The position numbers and the translations under genes are program-made. From PALSA-505 sp036501145 (GTDB taxonomy: Bacteria > Actinomycetota > Actinomycetes > Streptosporangiales > Streptosporangiaceae), in the NCBI GenBank assembly GCA_036501145.1, contig DASYAV010000182.1, positions 22,584 to 86,583 of the forward strand: a DNA stretch of 64,000 bases, given 5' to 3'. Under the pieces are notes generated by a model. It was given only the letters and a program-made list of their open reading frames with translations, did no database searches and was not told the DNA's origin. The first letter of the stretch is position 1. Every line of letters begins with the position of its first letter. This document shows positions 39,757 through 48,078 of the stretch, piece by piece.

Positions 39757-39928
39757 GATCTGACGCTATCGCCCGCGGCACGCATTCGGTGTTGGCCGCC
39801 GCATACTGCCCGCCCGGCCGGCCCGGATCCGGCCGCGGGCGCCCAGCCGCCCACCGCTACTGTGACCCTGGTCACCGCCGGAGCCGCTAACGTCCCCGGC
39901 CAGCAGCCCAGCAGAGGAGACAGCAGGC

Positions 39929-39991
39929 ATGTTCTTCCTGATCCGCCGCCTGATCAGATACATCAAGCGCCGCCGCGCCCAGCGCCGCTGA
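39929..39991 (+). CDS. Candidate 20-residue cationic micropeptide
   Basis: ATG at 39929, preceded by GAGGAGACAGCAGGC, opens a 20-codon frame: MFFLIRRLIRYIKRRR followed by AQRR and TGA. The sequence is amphipathic, half hydrophobic and half Arg/Lys, resembling membrane-active micropeptides. It lies alone between ppx and the DUF1508 gene. Coding status is a guess from the good ribosome-binding site and composition. Confidence 0.35.
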   Translation: MFFLIRRLIRYIKRRRAQRR

Positions 39992-40071
39992 CCGGCGGGC
40001 CCGCCCGGCCGCCGCGCGGCACGGCCCCGGGCGGCCGCGCGGCGGCGCGGTCAGCCGCCAGTCCGGCCCGG

Positions 40072-40257
40072 TCAGCCGGCCGATTCGTCGTTGACCGGAG
40101 CGTCCGGCGCGTTCTTGCGCACCGACTCGATGCCATTAAGCGCGGCTTCCTTGCTGTTGTAGGTCTCGCTGGTGGCGATGACCTGGCCGTTGCTCGCGAC
40201 GAGATTGAAGTGGAACTTGCCGCTCTGGCCCTTCTTGAGCACGAACTTGCCCGCCAT
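40072..40257 (-). CDS. YegP-family DUF1508 protein
   Basis: This 61-residue protein contains one DUF1508 repeat: GKFHFNLVASNGQVIATSETYNSKEAALNGIESVRKNAPDA. These small beta-beta-alpha proteins are widespread stress-associated proteins of unknown activity. The ribosome-binding site AGGGGGAACGACG precedes the ATG. Confidence 0.88.
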   Translation of the reverse strand: MAGKFVLKKGQSGKFHFNLVASNGQVIATSETYNSKEAALNGIESVRKNAPDAPVNDESAG

Positions 40258-40356
40258 CGTCGTTCCCCCTAGCCATCGCGCTGGTAATCGTCACCGGCTC
40301 ACACCCCCCGGGGAGTACCCGTACCCCCACCCGGTTAAGCATGGCTGGGCGCGCGG

Positions 40357-41322
40357 TCAGCCGGCCCGGCCGAAGATCCGCTGCCGGTCGAGCACGCAGA
40401 GCAGTTCGGGCCGGTCGTCCTGCTCCCCGGCGATCACCCGGGCGCGGCTGAATCCGGCCTTCTCCAGTACCCGGACCGACCGCCGGTTGGCGGTCTGCGG
40501 GCTGGCCACCACCTGCCGGGCGGCCGGCCAGGCCCCGAACACCACCTGCTGCAGGTAGGCCCAGATCAGCTGGGGGCCGATGCCGCGCCCGGTCAGCCCG
40601 GCCTCGCCGATCAGATAGTCGATCCCGATGGCGTCGACACCGCCGCAGGCGGCCTGGACGGCGGGGTAGTCACGCAGCCGGTAGTGCTGGGCGAAGCCGG
40701 CCGCCCGGCCGCCGATCAGCGCCACGTGCACTCGGGTGGGCGAGCGGCCGTCGATCCGCGGGCCGTACTTGCGCTCAGCGGCCGCGAGATCCAGGTCCTC
40801 GGGGAACCAGCGCACGGCGTGCGGGGCGTGCATCCAGCCGACCAGGCCGGCCAGGTCGGTCCTGGCCAGCGGCCGGAAGGCGAGCGCCGGCGCGGGTGCC
40901 ACGGCGCCGCGGCGGAAGCTGGCCGCCACCACGTCGGGCCGGCAGCGGCGCTCGGCCTGGGCCGCGGGCAGCCAGTCGAACCGGTCGTGCTCGGCGTCCA
41001 GCCGGGCCTCGGTGCCGGCCGGCACGTCAGCGGCGAACACCGCCCACTGGCCGGACAGATCGACCGGCCGCAGCGCCGCGGTGAGCCCGGCCTCCTCGCC
41101 GAGTTCCCGCGCCGCCCCGGCCAGCACCGGCTCCCCGGGCAGCCGGGCGCCGGACGGGGGGGTCCACGCCCAGTCGCCCTCGTAGCCCGGCCCGCGATGC
41201 GCCCGGTGCAGCATGAGGTACTCGGCCTCGGCCCCGGATTCGGCCCCGGCGCGGCGCACCACCACCATGGCGCCCTGCGGATGGTCCTGCGCCACCGGCA
41301 GGCCGTCCCAGGTGCGCTTCAT
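40357..41322 (-). CDS. Fusion of Nudix hydrolase and GNAT acetyltransferase domains
   Basis: From the ATG at 41320-41322 the 321-residue protein has an N-terminal Nudix domain with a complete Nudix box GX5EX7REUXEEXGU (GARLPGEPVLAGAARELGEEAGL, near residues 47-69). The second half is a GNAT domain of the AAC(6')/IucB type (ALAFRPLARTDLAGLVGWMHAPHAVRWFPED; GIDYLIGEAGLTGRGIGPQLIWAYL). The combination suggests nucleotide-diphosphate housekeeping coupled to acetylation of an amine substrate, possibly an aminoglycoside-like compound. Substrates are unknown. Confidence 0.8.
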   Translation of the reverse strand: MKRTWDGLPVAQDHPQGAMVVVRRAGAESGAEAEYLMLHRAHRGPGYEGDWAWTPPSGARLPGEPVLAGAARELGEEAGLTAALRPVDLSGQWAVFAADVPAGTEARLDAEHDRFDWLPAAQAERRCRPDVVAASFRRGAVAPAPALAFRPLARTDLAGLVGWMHAPHAVRWFPEDLDLAAAERKYGPRIDGRSPTRVHVALIGGRAAGFAQHYRLRDYPAVQAACGGVDAIGIDYLIGEAGLTGRGIGPQLIWAYLQQVVFGAWPAARQVVASPQTANRRSVRVLEKAGFSRARVIAGEQDDRPELLCVLDRQRIFGRAG

Positions 41323-41464
41323 CCCGGCACGGTATCCCGGCGCCGTCCTGGTGCCGGGAATCGCCCCCGGCCGCGCCTGCCGGCCATCCGGGTTTTCCTG
41401 GACGGCTGCCGCCTGGCCAGAGCGCATTTTCATCTTTTCCAGCCGGTAATATTATGAATTAACT

Positions 41465-42040
41465 ATGCGCAGCTACCAGGAGCGGTACCGGCTGACCGGG
41501 CGGGCCGCCACCGGCCTGGCCGCCGTCTGCGTGCTGCTCGCACTGGGCTTCACGCTATGGCGGCTGCCGCTGTTCTGCCTGCCGGCCGGCATCGTCATCG
41601 CGGCGCTGGCCGCGCACGGCGCCGGGGTGACCGACCGGGCCCGGCGGACGGTCGCGTTCCGGGCCGACGAGGCGGGCATCGCGCTCGGCGCGGTGCCGGA
41701 CAAGCTGACCGTGCGGCGCGGCTCGCCGCTGTTCATCCCGTGGTCGGACGTCGAGGCGATCGTGCTGTACCCGGTCTACCCGCGGGGCGCTGGCCGGCCG
41801 CCGGCGGTGCCGTGCATCGGGGTGCAGCGGCAGGCCGGCGCGCAGCCGCTGCGGTGGGGCAACGAGCAGGCCCCCGGCTGCCCGGTGCCGCGCGTCCCGG
41901 CCTGGGCGACCCGGCGGATCACCGGCTGGCGGCTGGACCGGGACCGGCTGGCCGAGGTCACCGCGGCGGTCGCACCCGGGGTGCGCATCCTGGACACCAG
42001 CCGGGAACCCGGACCGCAGGCCGACCGGGCCGCAGGCTGA
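41465..42040 (+). CDS. Membrane protein of unknown function
   Basis: This 191-residue protein has two N-terminal spans (residues 15-50) and a soluble PH-like domain (TVAFRADEAGIALGAVPDKLTVRRGSPLFIPWSDVEAIVLYPVYP). Such bacterial PH-like proteins are common in actinomycetes. It lies just upstream of the MFS gene on the same strand. Confidence 0.6.
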   Translation: MRSYQERYRLTGRAATGLAAVCVLLALGFTLWRLPLFCLPAGIVIAALAAHGAGVTDRARRTVAFRADEAGIALGAVPDKLTVRRGSPLFIPWSDVEAIVLYPVYPRGAGRPPAVPCIGVQRQAGAQPLRWGNEQAPGCPVPRVPAWATRRITGWRLDRDRLAEVTAAVAPGVRILDTSREPGPQADRAAG

Positions 42041-42050
42041 CCAGTCCTGG

Positions 42051-43301
42051 GTGGCTATAGTCGGGCTCGTCCAGCGGATGGCCTGGGAGGTTCCGGCGCA
42101 GCTTCAGCAGCAGACCCTGACGCTGTCCCGTGGCCTGGTCCGGCTGCTGGCGCTGGCCTGCGGCGTCACCGTCGCGAACCTCTACTACGCGCAGCCGCTG
42201 CTGCACACGATCGCGCGCAGCCTGGGCACCAGCCAGTCCACCGCGGGGCTGCTGGTCACCGCCACCCAGCTCGGCTACGCGGCCGGGCTGCTGCTGGTGG
42301 TGCCGCTGGGTGACATCACGGCCCGGCGGCCGCTGTTCACCTGGCTGCTGGTGGCCGACGCGACCGCGCTGGCCGCCACCGCCGCCGCGCCGGGCATCGC
42401 GCTGCTCGGCGTGCTGGCGGTGATCATCGGGACGACCTCGGTCGTGGTGCAGATGGTCATCCCGTACGCCGCGACGCTGGCCCCCGACGGGCAGCGGGCG
42501 CAGGTGATCGGCACGCTGATGGGCGCGCTGCTGATCGGCGTGCTGCTGTCCCGGACGTTCGCCGGGCTGCTGGCCGGCGCGGTCGGCTGGCGCGGCGTGT
42601 ACGCCGCAGCGGCCGGGCTGATGGCCGTGCTGGCCGTGGTGATGAACCGGCTGCTGCCGCGCACCGGCCGGGAGATCGGCCTCGGCTACGCCGGGCAGCT
42701 GCGTGCGGTGTCGCGGCTGGTGGCCAGCGAGCCGGTGCTGGCATGGCGGTCGGTGATCGGCGCCGCGCAGTTCGCCGCGTTCAGCTGTTTCTGGACCACG
42801 GTGACGTTCCTGCTCTCCGGCCCGCCCTACCACTACTCGCAGACCGCCATCGGCCTGTTCGCGCTGGTCGGCGCAGCCGGGGCGAGTGCCGCGCTGGCCG
42901 GCGGGCGGCAGCTGGACCGGCGGCCGCGGCTGCGCTGGCCGGTCACCGGCGCCAGCCTCGCGCTGCTGGCCGGCTCGTTCGCGCTGCTCGCGGCGGGCGC
43001 GCACGGGCTGGCCTGGCTTATCGCCGGGGCGCTCCTGATGGACGCGTGCTGCCAGGCGGTGCACGTGACCAACCAGTCGGTGCTCTACGACCTGGTCGGC
43101 TCCGCCCGGTCGCGGATCACCACCGTCTACATGACCAGCTATTTCATCGGCGCGGCGGTGGGCAGCACGGCCGGCAACGCCGCCTACGGCCATGGCGGCT
43201 GGTACGCCTCCTGCACCGCCGCGGCGTGCTTCTGCGGCCTCGGGTTCGCCGCGTGGCTCGCGGCGCGGCGGGCCGAGACCGGCCCGCCGCGCCGCCGTTA
43301 A
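42051..43301 (+). CDS. MFS transporter
   Basis: This 416-residue protein has twelve predicted spans and MFS features: LYYAQPLLHTIARSLG in helix 1, TQLGYAAGLLLVVPLGD(I)TARRPL as the loop 2-3 motif A, and RTGREIGLGYAGQLRAVSRLV in the central loop. It belongs to the drug/sugar efflux branch (YdhP-like). The GTG at 42051 lies 10 bp after the previous gene; a start at ATG 42079 is possible. Substrate unknown. Confidence 0.85.
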   Translation: MAIVGLVQRMAWEVPAQLQQQTLTLSRGLVRLLALACGVTVANLYYAQPLLHTIARSLGTSQSTAGLLVTATQLGYAAGLLLVVPLGDITARRPLFTWLLVADATALAATAAAPGIALLGVLAVIIGTTSVVVQMVIPYAATLAPDGQRAQVIGTLMGALLIGVLLSRTFAGLLAGAVGWRGVYAAAAGLMAVLAVVMNRLLPRTGREIGLGYAGQLRAVSRLVASEPVLAWRSVIGAAQFAAFSCFWTTVTFLLSGPPYHYSQTAIGLFALVGAAGASAALAGGRQLDRRPRLRWPVTGASLALLAGSFALLAAGAHGLAWLIAGALLMDACCQAVHVTNQSVLYDLVGSARSRITTVYMTSYFIGAAVGSTAGNAAYGHGGWYASCTAAACFCGLGFAAWLAARRAETGPPRRR

Positions 43302-43322
43302 GCGGAAAAGTCCTGGGCGCGC

Positions 43323-43349
43323 TGTCACATCGGCGCCGGTTCGCGGGTC
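43323..43349 (+). promoter_or_regulatory. ECF41-type promoter upstream of the sigma gene
   Basis: TGTCACA, 16 bp, then GGTC matches the described ECF41 promoter TGTCACA-n16-CGTC apart from one base. It lies 36 bp before the ATG of the sigma gene and pairs with a similar site before the epimerase gene, indicating autoregulation. Confidence 0.7.
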
Positions 43350-43384
43350 AGTGTGCTGACGGACCTCATGCAAGGGTGTGGCGT

Positions 43385-44296
43385 ATGGACGAGGGCAGCG
43401 AGTGGCTGGCTGAGCGGTTCGAGGAGCAGCGCGGGCATCTGCGGGCGGTCGCGTACCGGATGCTCGGCTCGCTCAGCGAGGCCGACGACGCCGTGCAGGA
43501 CGCCTGGGTGCGGGTCAGCCAGGCCGGCGCGGACGGGGTGGACAACCTCGGCGGCTGGCTGACCACGATCGTCGCCCGGGTCTGCCTGAACATGCTGCGG
43601 GCCCGCAACACCCGGCGGGAGGAATCGCTGGACCTGCACCTGCCGGATCCGATCATCAGCCGGGAAGGCGACCTGCAGCCCGAGGCGGAGGCGGTGCTGG
43701 CCGACTCGGTCGGGCTGGCCCTGCAGGTCGTGCTGGACACGCTGAACCCGGCCGAGCGGCTGGCGTTCGTGCTGCACGACATGTTCGACCTGCCCTTCGA
43801 CGAGATCGGCCCGATGGTCGGGCGCAGCCCGGACGCGGCGCGGCAGCTGGCCAGCCGGGCCCGCCGCCGGGTGAAGGGCGCCGAGGTGCGCTCCCCCGAC
43901 CCCGACGTCAGCCGGCAGCGCGAGGTGGTCGACGCGTTCTTCGCCGCGGCGCGCGGCGGCAACTTCGGCGCCCTGGTCGGCGTGCTGCACCCGGACGTCG
44001 TGCTGCGGGCCGACTTTGGTCCCGGCCACGCGTCGGCGTCCCGCGTGGTGCACGGCGCGGAGGCGGTGGCGCGGTCCGCGCAGGCGGGCGCGAACCCGGC
44101 CGCCCGGATACACCCCGCACTGGTCAACGGGGCGGCGGGCGCGGTCATCAGCCAGGACGGCCACCCGTTCCTGATCATGGCGTTCACCGTGCACGACGGC
44201 AGGATCACCGAGATCGACTCGATCGGCGACACCGAGCGGGTGGCCCGGGTCGCCGGGGTCCTCATCGCCGAGGACCTCGCCGGCGGCCAGCAATAG
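43385..44296 (+). CDS. ECF41-family sigma factor with C-terminal SnoaL-like domain
   Basis: From ATG 43385 the 303-residue protein has sigma region 2 (EEQRGHLRAVAYRMLGSLSEADDAVQDAWVRVSQ), region 4 (LNPAERLAFVLHDMFDLPFDEIGPMVGRSPDAARQLASRARRRVKG) and a C-terminal NTF2/SnoaL-like domain (REVVDAFFAAARGGNFGALVGVLHPDVVLRADFG). This fused architecture defines ECF41 (SigJ-like), whose SnoaL tail replaces an anti-sigma factor. The frame is open upstream to 42743 inside the MFS gene but is not coding there. Confidence 0.92.
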   Translation: MDEGSEWLAERFEEQRGHLRAVAYRMLGSLSEADDAVQDAWVRVSQAGADGVDNLGGWLTTIVARVCLNMLRARNTRREESLDLHLPDPIISREGDLQPEAEAVLADSVGLALQVVLDTLNPAERLAFVLHDMFDLPFDEIGPMVGRSPDAARQLASRARRRVKGAEVRSPDPDVSRQREVVDAFFAAARGGNFGALVGVLHPDVVLRADFGPGHASASRVVHGAEAVARSAQAGANPAARIHPALVNGAAGAVISQDGHPFLIMAFTVHDGRITEIDSIGDTERVARVAGVLIAEDLAGGQQ

Positions 44297-44310
44297 CGTC
44301 GGACCAGCCG

Positions 44311-44338
44311 TGGTCACATTCCCGCCCGGCCAGGTGTC
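44311..44338 (+). promoter_or_regulatory. ECF41-type promoter upstream of the epimerase gene
   Basis: TGGTCACA, 16 bp, TGTC closely resembles the sigma gene's own promoter. It lies 40 bp before the ATG at 44378, consistent with direct control of the epimerase by the adjacent ECF41 factor. Confidence 0.65.
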
Positions 44339-44377
44339 AGAGCAGCAGGACTGCCGGACTGACCAACTGGAGGGAAC

Positions 44378-45313
44378 ATGCGAGTCTTCGTCGCCGGGGC
44401 GAGCGGCGCCATCGGCACCCGGCTGGTGCCGCAGCTGATCGGCCGCGGCCACCAGGTGGTCGGCACGTACAGATCCTCGGCGCAGCAGGCCGGGCAGCTC
44501 ACGGCCCTCGGCGCCGAGATGATCGAACTCGACCTGCTCGACCCGGCCGCGGTGCGGCGTGCCGTGCTGGAGACCAAACCGGATGCGATCATCCATCAGG
44601 CGACCGCGCTGGCCAATGCCAGCTTTGGCCTGAAACTCGACCGGACCTTCGCGCTGACCAACCGGCTGCGCATCGAGGGCACCGACGCCCTGCTCGACGC
44701 GGGCCGCGCGGCGGGGGTGCAGCGCTTCGTGGCGCAGAGCTTCGCGTCCTACCGCTACGCGATGACCGGCGGGATGGTCAAGACCGAGGACGACCCGCTG
44801 GCCCCCCGCCCGCCCAAGGGGGCCGAACAGACCAACGCTGCGATGACCCATGTGGACGAGGCGTTCACCGCGGCGGGCGGGACCGCGCTGCGGTACGGCG
44901 GCTTCTATGGCGCTGCCAACGACCAGCTGGTCGGGATGGTGCGCAAGCGGCGGTTCCCGATCATCGGCAGCGGCGGCGGTTACACCTCGTGGATCCACCT
45001 CGAGGACGCCGCCGCGGCGACCGTGCTGGCGCTGGAGCACGCCGGCCCGGCGATCTACAACGTCACCGACGACGAGCCCGCCCCGGCGCGCGACTGGGCA
45101 CCGGTGCTGGCCGAGGCGCTCGGCGCCAAGCCGCCCCGGCACGTGCCCGCCTGGCTGATCAGGCTCATCGGCGGTGAGGACGCGGTGATGGGCGCGACCA
45201 GGTCCCGCGGCGCCAGCAACGCGAAGGCCAAGCGTGAGCTCGGCTGGACGCTGCGCTATCCGAGCTGGCGGCAGGGTTTCCCGGCCGCCTACCAGCCGGG
45301 CCGCTCCGGCTGA
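44378..45313 (+). CDS. NAD(P)-dependent epimerase/reductase, ECF41 target
   Basis: This 311-residue extended-SDR protein opens MRVFVAGASGAIGTRLVPQL (Rossmann GxxGxxG). It has WIHLEDAAAATVLALEH and RELGWTLRYPSWRQGF, typical of the YbjT/COE-type reductases genetically linked to ECF41 sigma factors. A catalytic YxxxK is not obvious (SYRYAMTGGMVK region). Substrate unknown. Confidence 0.85.
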   Translation: MRVFVAGASGAIGTRLVPQLIGRGHQVVGTYRSSAQQAGQLTALGAEMIELDLLDPAAVRRAVLETKPDAIIHQATALANASFGLKLDRTFALTNRLRIEGTDALLDAGRAAGVQRFVAQSFASYRYAMTGGMVKTEDDPLAPRPPKGAEQTNAAMTHVDEAFTAAGGTALRYGGFYGAANDQLVGMVRKRRFPIIGSGGGYTSWIHLEDAAAATVLALEHAGPAIYNVTDDEPAPARDWAPVLAEALGAKPPRHVPAWLIRLIGGEDAVMGATRSRGASNAKAKRELGWTLRYPSWRQGFPAAYQPGRSG

Positions 45314-45384
45314 CCAGCGGGCCCGGCTGACCGGCTCGCCCGGCAGACCCGGCTGGCCCGGCCGCTCCGGCTGACCGGCGGGCC
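45298..45384. repeat. Direct repeat overlapping the end of the epimerase gene
   Basis: GGCCGCTCCGGCTGACCAGC at 45298 recurs as GGCCGCTCCGGCTGACCGGC near 45360, with shorter GGCTGACCGG units between. The first copy includes the stop codon. Confidence 0.55.
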
Positions 45385-45399
45385 GGGACGCCCCCGCCG

Positions 45400-46026
45400 C
45401 TACCGGGCGGTCCTGGCCTGCGCCACCGCGGCGGCGGACCGCTCGTCGCCGCGAGCCCGCAGGCCGGCGATGACGCCGTCGACGTCGGCCCCCGGCCGGT
45501 TCTGGCTGAGCTTCGCCTTGGCCTCGATCCGGCTGATCTCCACCTCGACGCCGACGATGGCGCGCAGCTGCCCGGCGACGTAGCTGGCCGGCGCGTCGTC
45601 CACCGACCAGGGCCGCTCGCTGGCCGCCTCGTGCTTGCCGGTCAGCCGCCGCACGAGGTCCTCCACCCAGCCGGGGTCGTCGTGCACCACGAGCCGCCCG
45701 TAGACGTGCGCGGTTACGTAGTTCCAGGTCGGCACGACCCGGCCGTGCTCGGCCTTGGACAGGTACCAGGACGGCGAGATGTAGGCGTCCGGGCCGCGCA
45801 CGATGACCAGCGCCTCGCCAAGCGCCGGGGTCTTCCACTGGTCGTTGTTGCGGGCCAGGTGGCCGAGCAGCGCACCGTGCTCACCGGCACCGGGGTCGTA
45901 GATGAACGGCAGCAGCGTGGCCAGCAGGCCCTGCTCGGTGACCGTGATCAGGTCGGCCGCGCCGTGCCGGGTCAGCAGGTCGGTCACCGCGGCGTCGTCG
46001 GCCGCGAAGTGCGCGGGAACGTACAT
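45400..46026 (-). CDS. FMN-binding PaiB-like protein
   Basis: This 208-residue protein has the PaiB fold: MYVPAHFAADDAAVTDLLTRHGAADLIT at the N-terminus, LLGHLARNNDQWK, and the C-terminal VGVEVEISRIEAKAKLSQNRP. PaiB family members bind FMN and are described as negative regulators or protease-synthesis regulators in Bacillus; some are haem oxygenase-like. It overlaps the upstream monooxygenase frame by 146 bp. Confidence 0.88.
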   Translation of the reverse strand: MYVPAHFAADDAAVTDLLTRHGAADLITVTEQGLLATLLPFIYDPGAGEHGALLGHLARNNDQWKTPALGEALVIVRGPDAYISPSWYLSKAEHGRVVPTWNYVTAHVYGRLVVHDDPGWVEDLVRRLTGKHEAASERPWSVDDAPASYVAGQLRAIVGVEVEISRIEAKAKLSQNRPGADVDGVIAGLRARGDERSAAAVAQARTAR

Positions 46027-47194
46027 CGGGCACCCTCCAGGGGGTCGGCGGTCTGCTTCGGGCTGCTAACGTCCGGGCCGCGGTCAGCTGCGCGATCGTG
46101 TCGCTCTGGCCCGCGCTGGCCGCGACCAGCTGCTCGGCCCGCGGGCGGCGCCGCCGTTCGTAGGCGGCCAGCGCGTCCTCGGTGCGCGGGACGTCGCGCA
46201 GGCACCCGGCCAGGGTGACGCCGTCCTCGGCGGCCATGGACGCGCCCTGCCCGGCGGCCGGCGAGGCGGCGTGCGCGGCGTCGCCGGCCAGCACCACCGG
46301 CCCGTTCCGCCAGGCCGGCACGTGCGGCAGGTCGTAGGCGTTCACCCCGTGCACCTCGTCCGCGGCGCGGATGATCGCCGCGGACGGGGTGCCGTCGCCG
46401 GTGAAGAAGCCCAGCGCCCGGTCCCGCCAGCGCCCGGCGGTCATCGCGGCCAGTTCGTCCCGGGGTATCTCACCGGCCGGGAGCCGGGCGAACCACCAGG
46501 TCCGGCCGTCCGGCACGGTGGTGTAGCCGAAGTAGCCACGGTGGCCGTAGGTCATCCGGTAGCCGTACCGGGCGGTCTCGAACGGGCCGGCCGGGCTGTA
46601 CCCGTAGACCACGTTCAGCCCGGTGTACCGGGGGCTGGGCACGGCCGGGTCGATGATCCGGCGGACCGTCGACCGCAGCCCGTCCGCGCCGACCAGCAGG
46701 TCGCCCTCGGCCACCGTGCCGTCGGCGAACCGGGCGGTCACCCCGCCGCCCGGCGCCACCGTCGCGGCGGCCAGCCGCTTGCCGTGCTCGATCCGGCCGC
46801 CGCGGCGGGCCAGTTCGTCCTGCAGTGCCCGGTACAGCGCGGCCCGGGTCAGCGTCCAGGCCGGCACCGCGTCCGCGCCCTCGCCGCCGATCTGCCGGCG
46901 GCCGCGGAACTCGCCGGTGCCCAGGTGCACCGTCATCTCGCGTGCCGGGCTGGCGTGCCGCCGCACCGCCTGGCCGGCCTGCACCGCGTCCAGCGCGTCC
47001 TGGCCGTTGCGCATGATCACCAGGAACGCGCCGATGTCGTCCGCGCCGGCCGGCTGCGCCTCGTAGACGGCCGAGTCGATGCCCGCCTGGCCCAGCGCCA
47101 ATGCGGTCACCGTCCCGGCGACACCACCGCCACAGATGATCACCCGCGAAACCGGCACCCCGCCAACCAACCCGACCCGCGCCGGCGCTGTCAA
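45881..47194 (-). CDS. FAD-dependent monooxygenase, probably with an aberrant C-terminus
   Basis: This 437-residue class A flavoprotein hydroxylase has RVIICGGGVAGTVTALALG (FAD Rossmann), GDLLVGADGLRSTVRR (DG motif) and GPVVLAGDAAHAASPAAGQGASMAAEDGVTLA (GD motif). From about residue 390 the translation turns Arg-rich (RSRALRGRRRRGDRPADPARR) because it runs out of frame through paiB; a normal end would fall near 46030. A lost stop or frameshift is likely, though the catalytic core is intact. Confidence 0.8.
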   Translation of the reverse strand: MTAPARVGLVGGVPVSRVIICGGGVAGTVTALALGQAGIDSAVYEAQPAGADDIGAFLVIMRNGQDALDAVQAGQAVRRHASPAREMTVHLGTGEFRGRRQIGGEGADAVPAWTLTRAALYRALQDELARRGGRIEHGKRLAAATVAPGGGVTARFADGTVAEGDLLVGADGLRSTVRRIIDPAVPSPRYTGLNVVYGYSPAGPFETARYGYRMTYGHRGYFGYTTVPDGRTWWFARLPAGEIPRDELAAMTAGRWRDRALGFFTGDGTPSAAIIRAADEVHGVNAYDLPHVPAWRNGPVVLAGDAAHAASPAAGQGASMAAEDGVTLAGCLRDVPRTEDALAAYERRRRPRAEQLVAASAGQSDTIAQLTAARTLAARSRPPTPWRVPDVRSRALRGRRRRGDRPADPARRGRPDHGHRAGPAGHAAAVHLRPRCR

Positions 47195-47275
47195 ACCCAG
47201 GTCCTCACGGCACCGGGCAGGCCATGCTTATGGGTGGCCGCCACCCCCCGCGCGGGCCTATCAGAGAGGACCCCC

Positions 47276-47749
47276 ATGACCAGCCTGTACGACTCCACTC
47301 AGCCGTCGCTCATCCCGGCCACCGCCGAATACATCGCGATCTACGGCAATGGCCAGTACGCGGCGAGCCGGGAGACCGTGCAACGCCAGTTCCCCAAGGC
47401 GCGGATCTTTTCCATCGACGTGCTCAACGCCGACGCAGTCGGCTGCGGAATCGCCGACGTGGAGAACGGCGACATGACGCCGGCCGATGTTCCCGGCTGG
47501 GTGGACCGGCGGCTGGCCGCGCACCACAACGGCGTCCTCTGCCGTATCTACTGCAATCAGTCCACCTGGCCGGCGGTGAAGGCCGAGGTGGCCAAGCTGG
47601 CGCCGGAGAAGCGCGCCGCGGTGCGGTACTGGATCGCCGACCCGACCGGCAACGCGCACTCCCTCCCCGGCGCCGACGCCACCCAGTACCACTGGGCGGG
47701 TGACTGGGACCAGTCCACGATCGACACCGCGCGCTTCGTGACCGGCTGA
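47276..47749 (+). CDS. Hypothetical protein, possibly glycoside-hydrolase-like TIM-barrel fragment
   Basis: The ATG at 47276, preceded by GAGAGGACCC, gives 157 residues: MTSLYDSTQPSLIPATAEYIAIYGNGQYAA, RIFSIDVLNADAVGCGIADVENGDMTP, and a C-terminus with YWIADPTGNAHSLPG and YHWAGDWDQSTIDTARF. The IADVENGD and YWIADPT pieces resemble GH25/DUF1906-type barrels used by phage and actinomycetes, but no catalytic set is clear. Confidence 0.65.
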   Translation: MTSLYDSTQPSLIPATAEYIAIYGNGQYAASRETVQRQFPKARIFSIDVLNADAVGCGIADVENGDMTPADVPGWVDRRLAAHHNGVLCRIYCNQSTWPAVKAEVAKLAPEKRAAVRYWIADPTGNAHSLPGADATQYHWAGDWDQSTIDTARFVTG

Positions 47750-48078
47750 TCAGCAGACCTCACGGACCCAGACCGCCGGCCGCCATTCTGCTGATCGGGC
47801 CGGGCATCCCGTACGTGCACCGGTGGCTCGCGGACGCTTGCGGCCGGCGGGCATGAGGCTGGTGGCCGGCGTCAACCGGTGACGTGGCTGCCGCGTCGCA
47901 CTGGTGGTTCCTCTTGGGCCTGGCGGCAAGGGGCCGGGCTCATGCCCGCCGGGAATGTGCGGATGATGGGTTATGCCCGCCTTCAGCGACACCTGGACCT
48001 GGGGATGACCGCGGGCCCAGGGAGCCTGGGGAGGAGCAGCGACAAGCGAGCGGCGGACCCTAACTAACCGGTTTGTGG
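47750..48078. other. 329-bp gap between two convergent genes
   Basis: No convincing coding potential; the one 80-codon minus frame is Pro/Arg-rich and lacks a ribosome-binding site. No hairpin with a T-tract was seen. Confidence 0.5.

Noticed and set aside
43325..45838. An 837-residue minus-strand frame
   Set aside because: It is antisense to the ECF41 sigma and epimerase genes and has shadow-type Arg/Gly/His composition.
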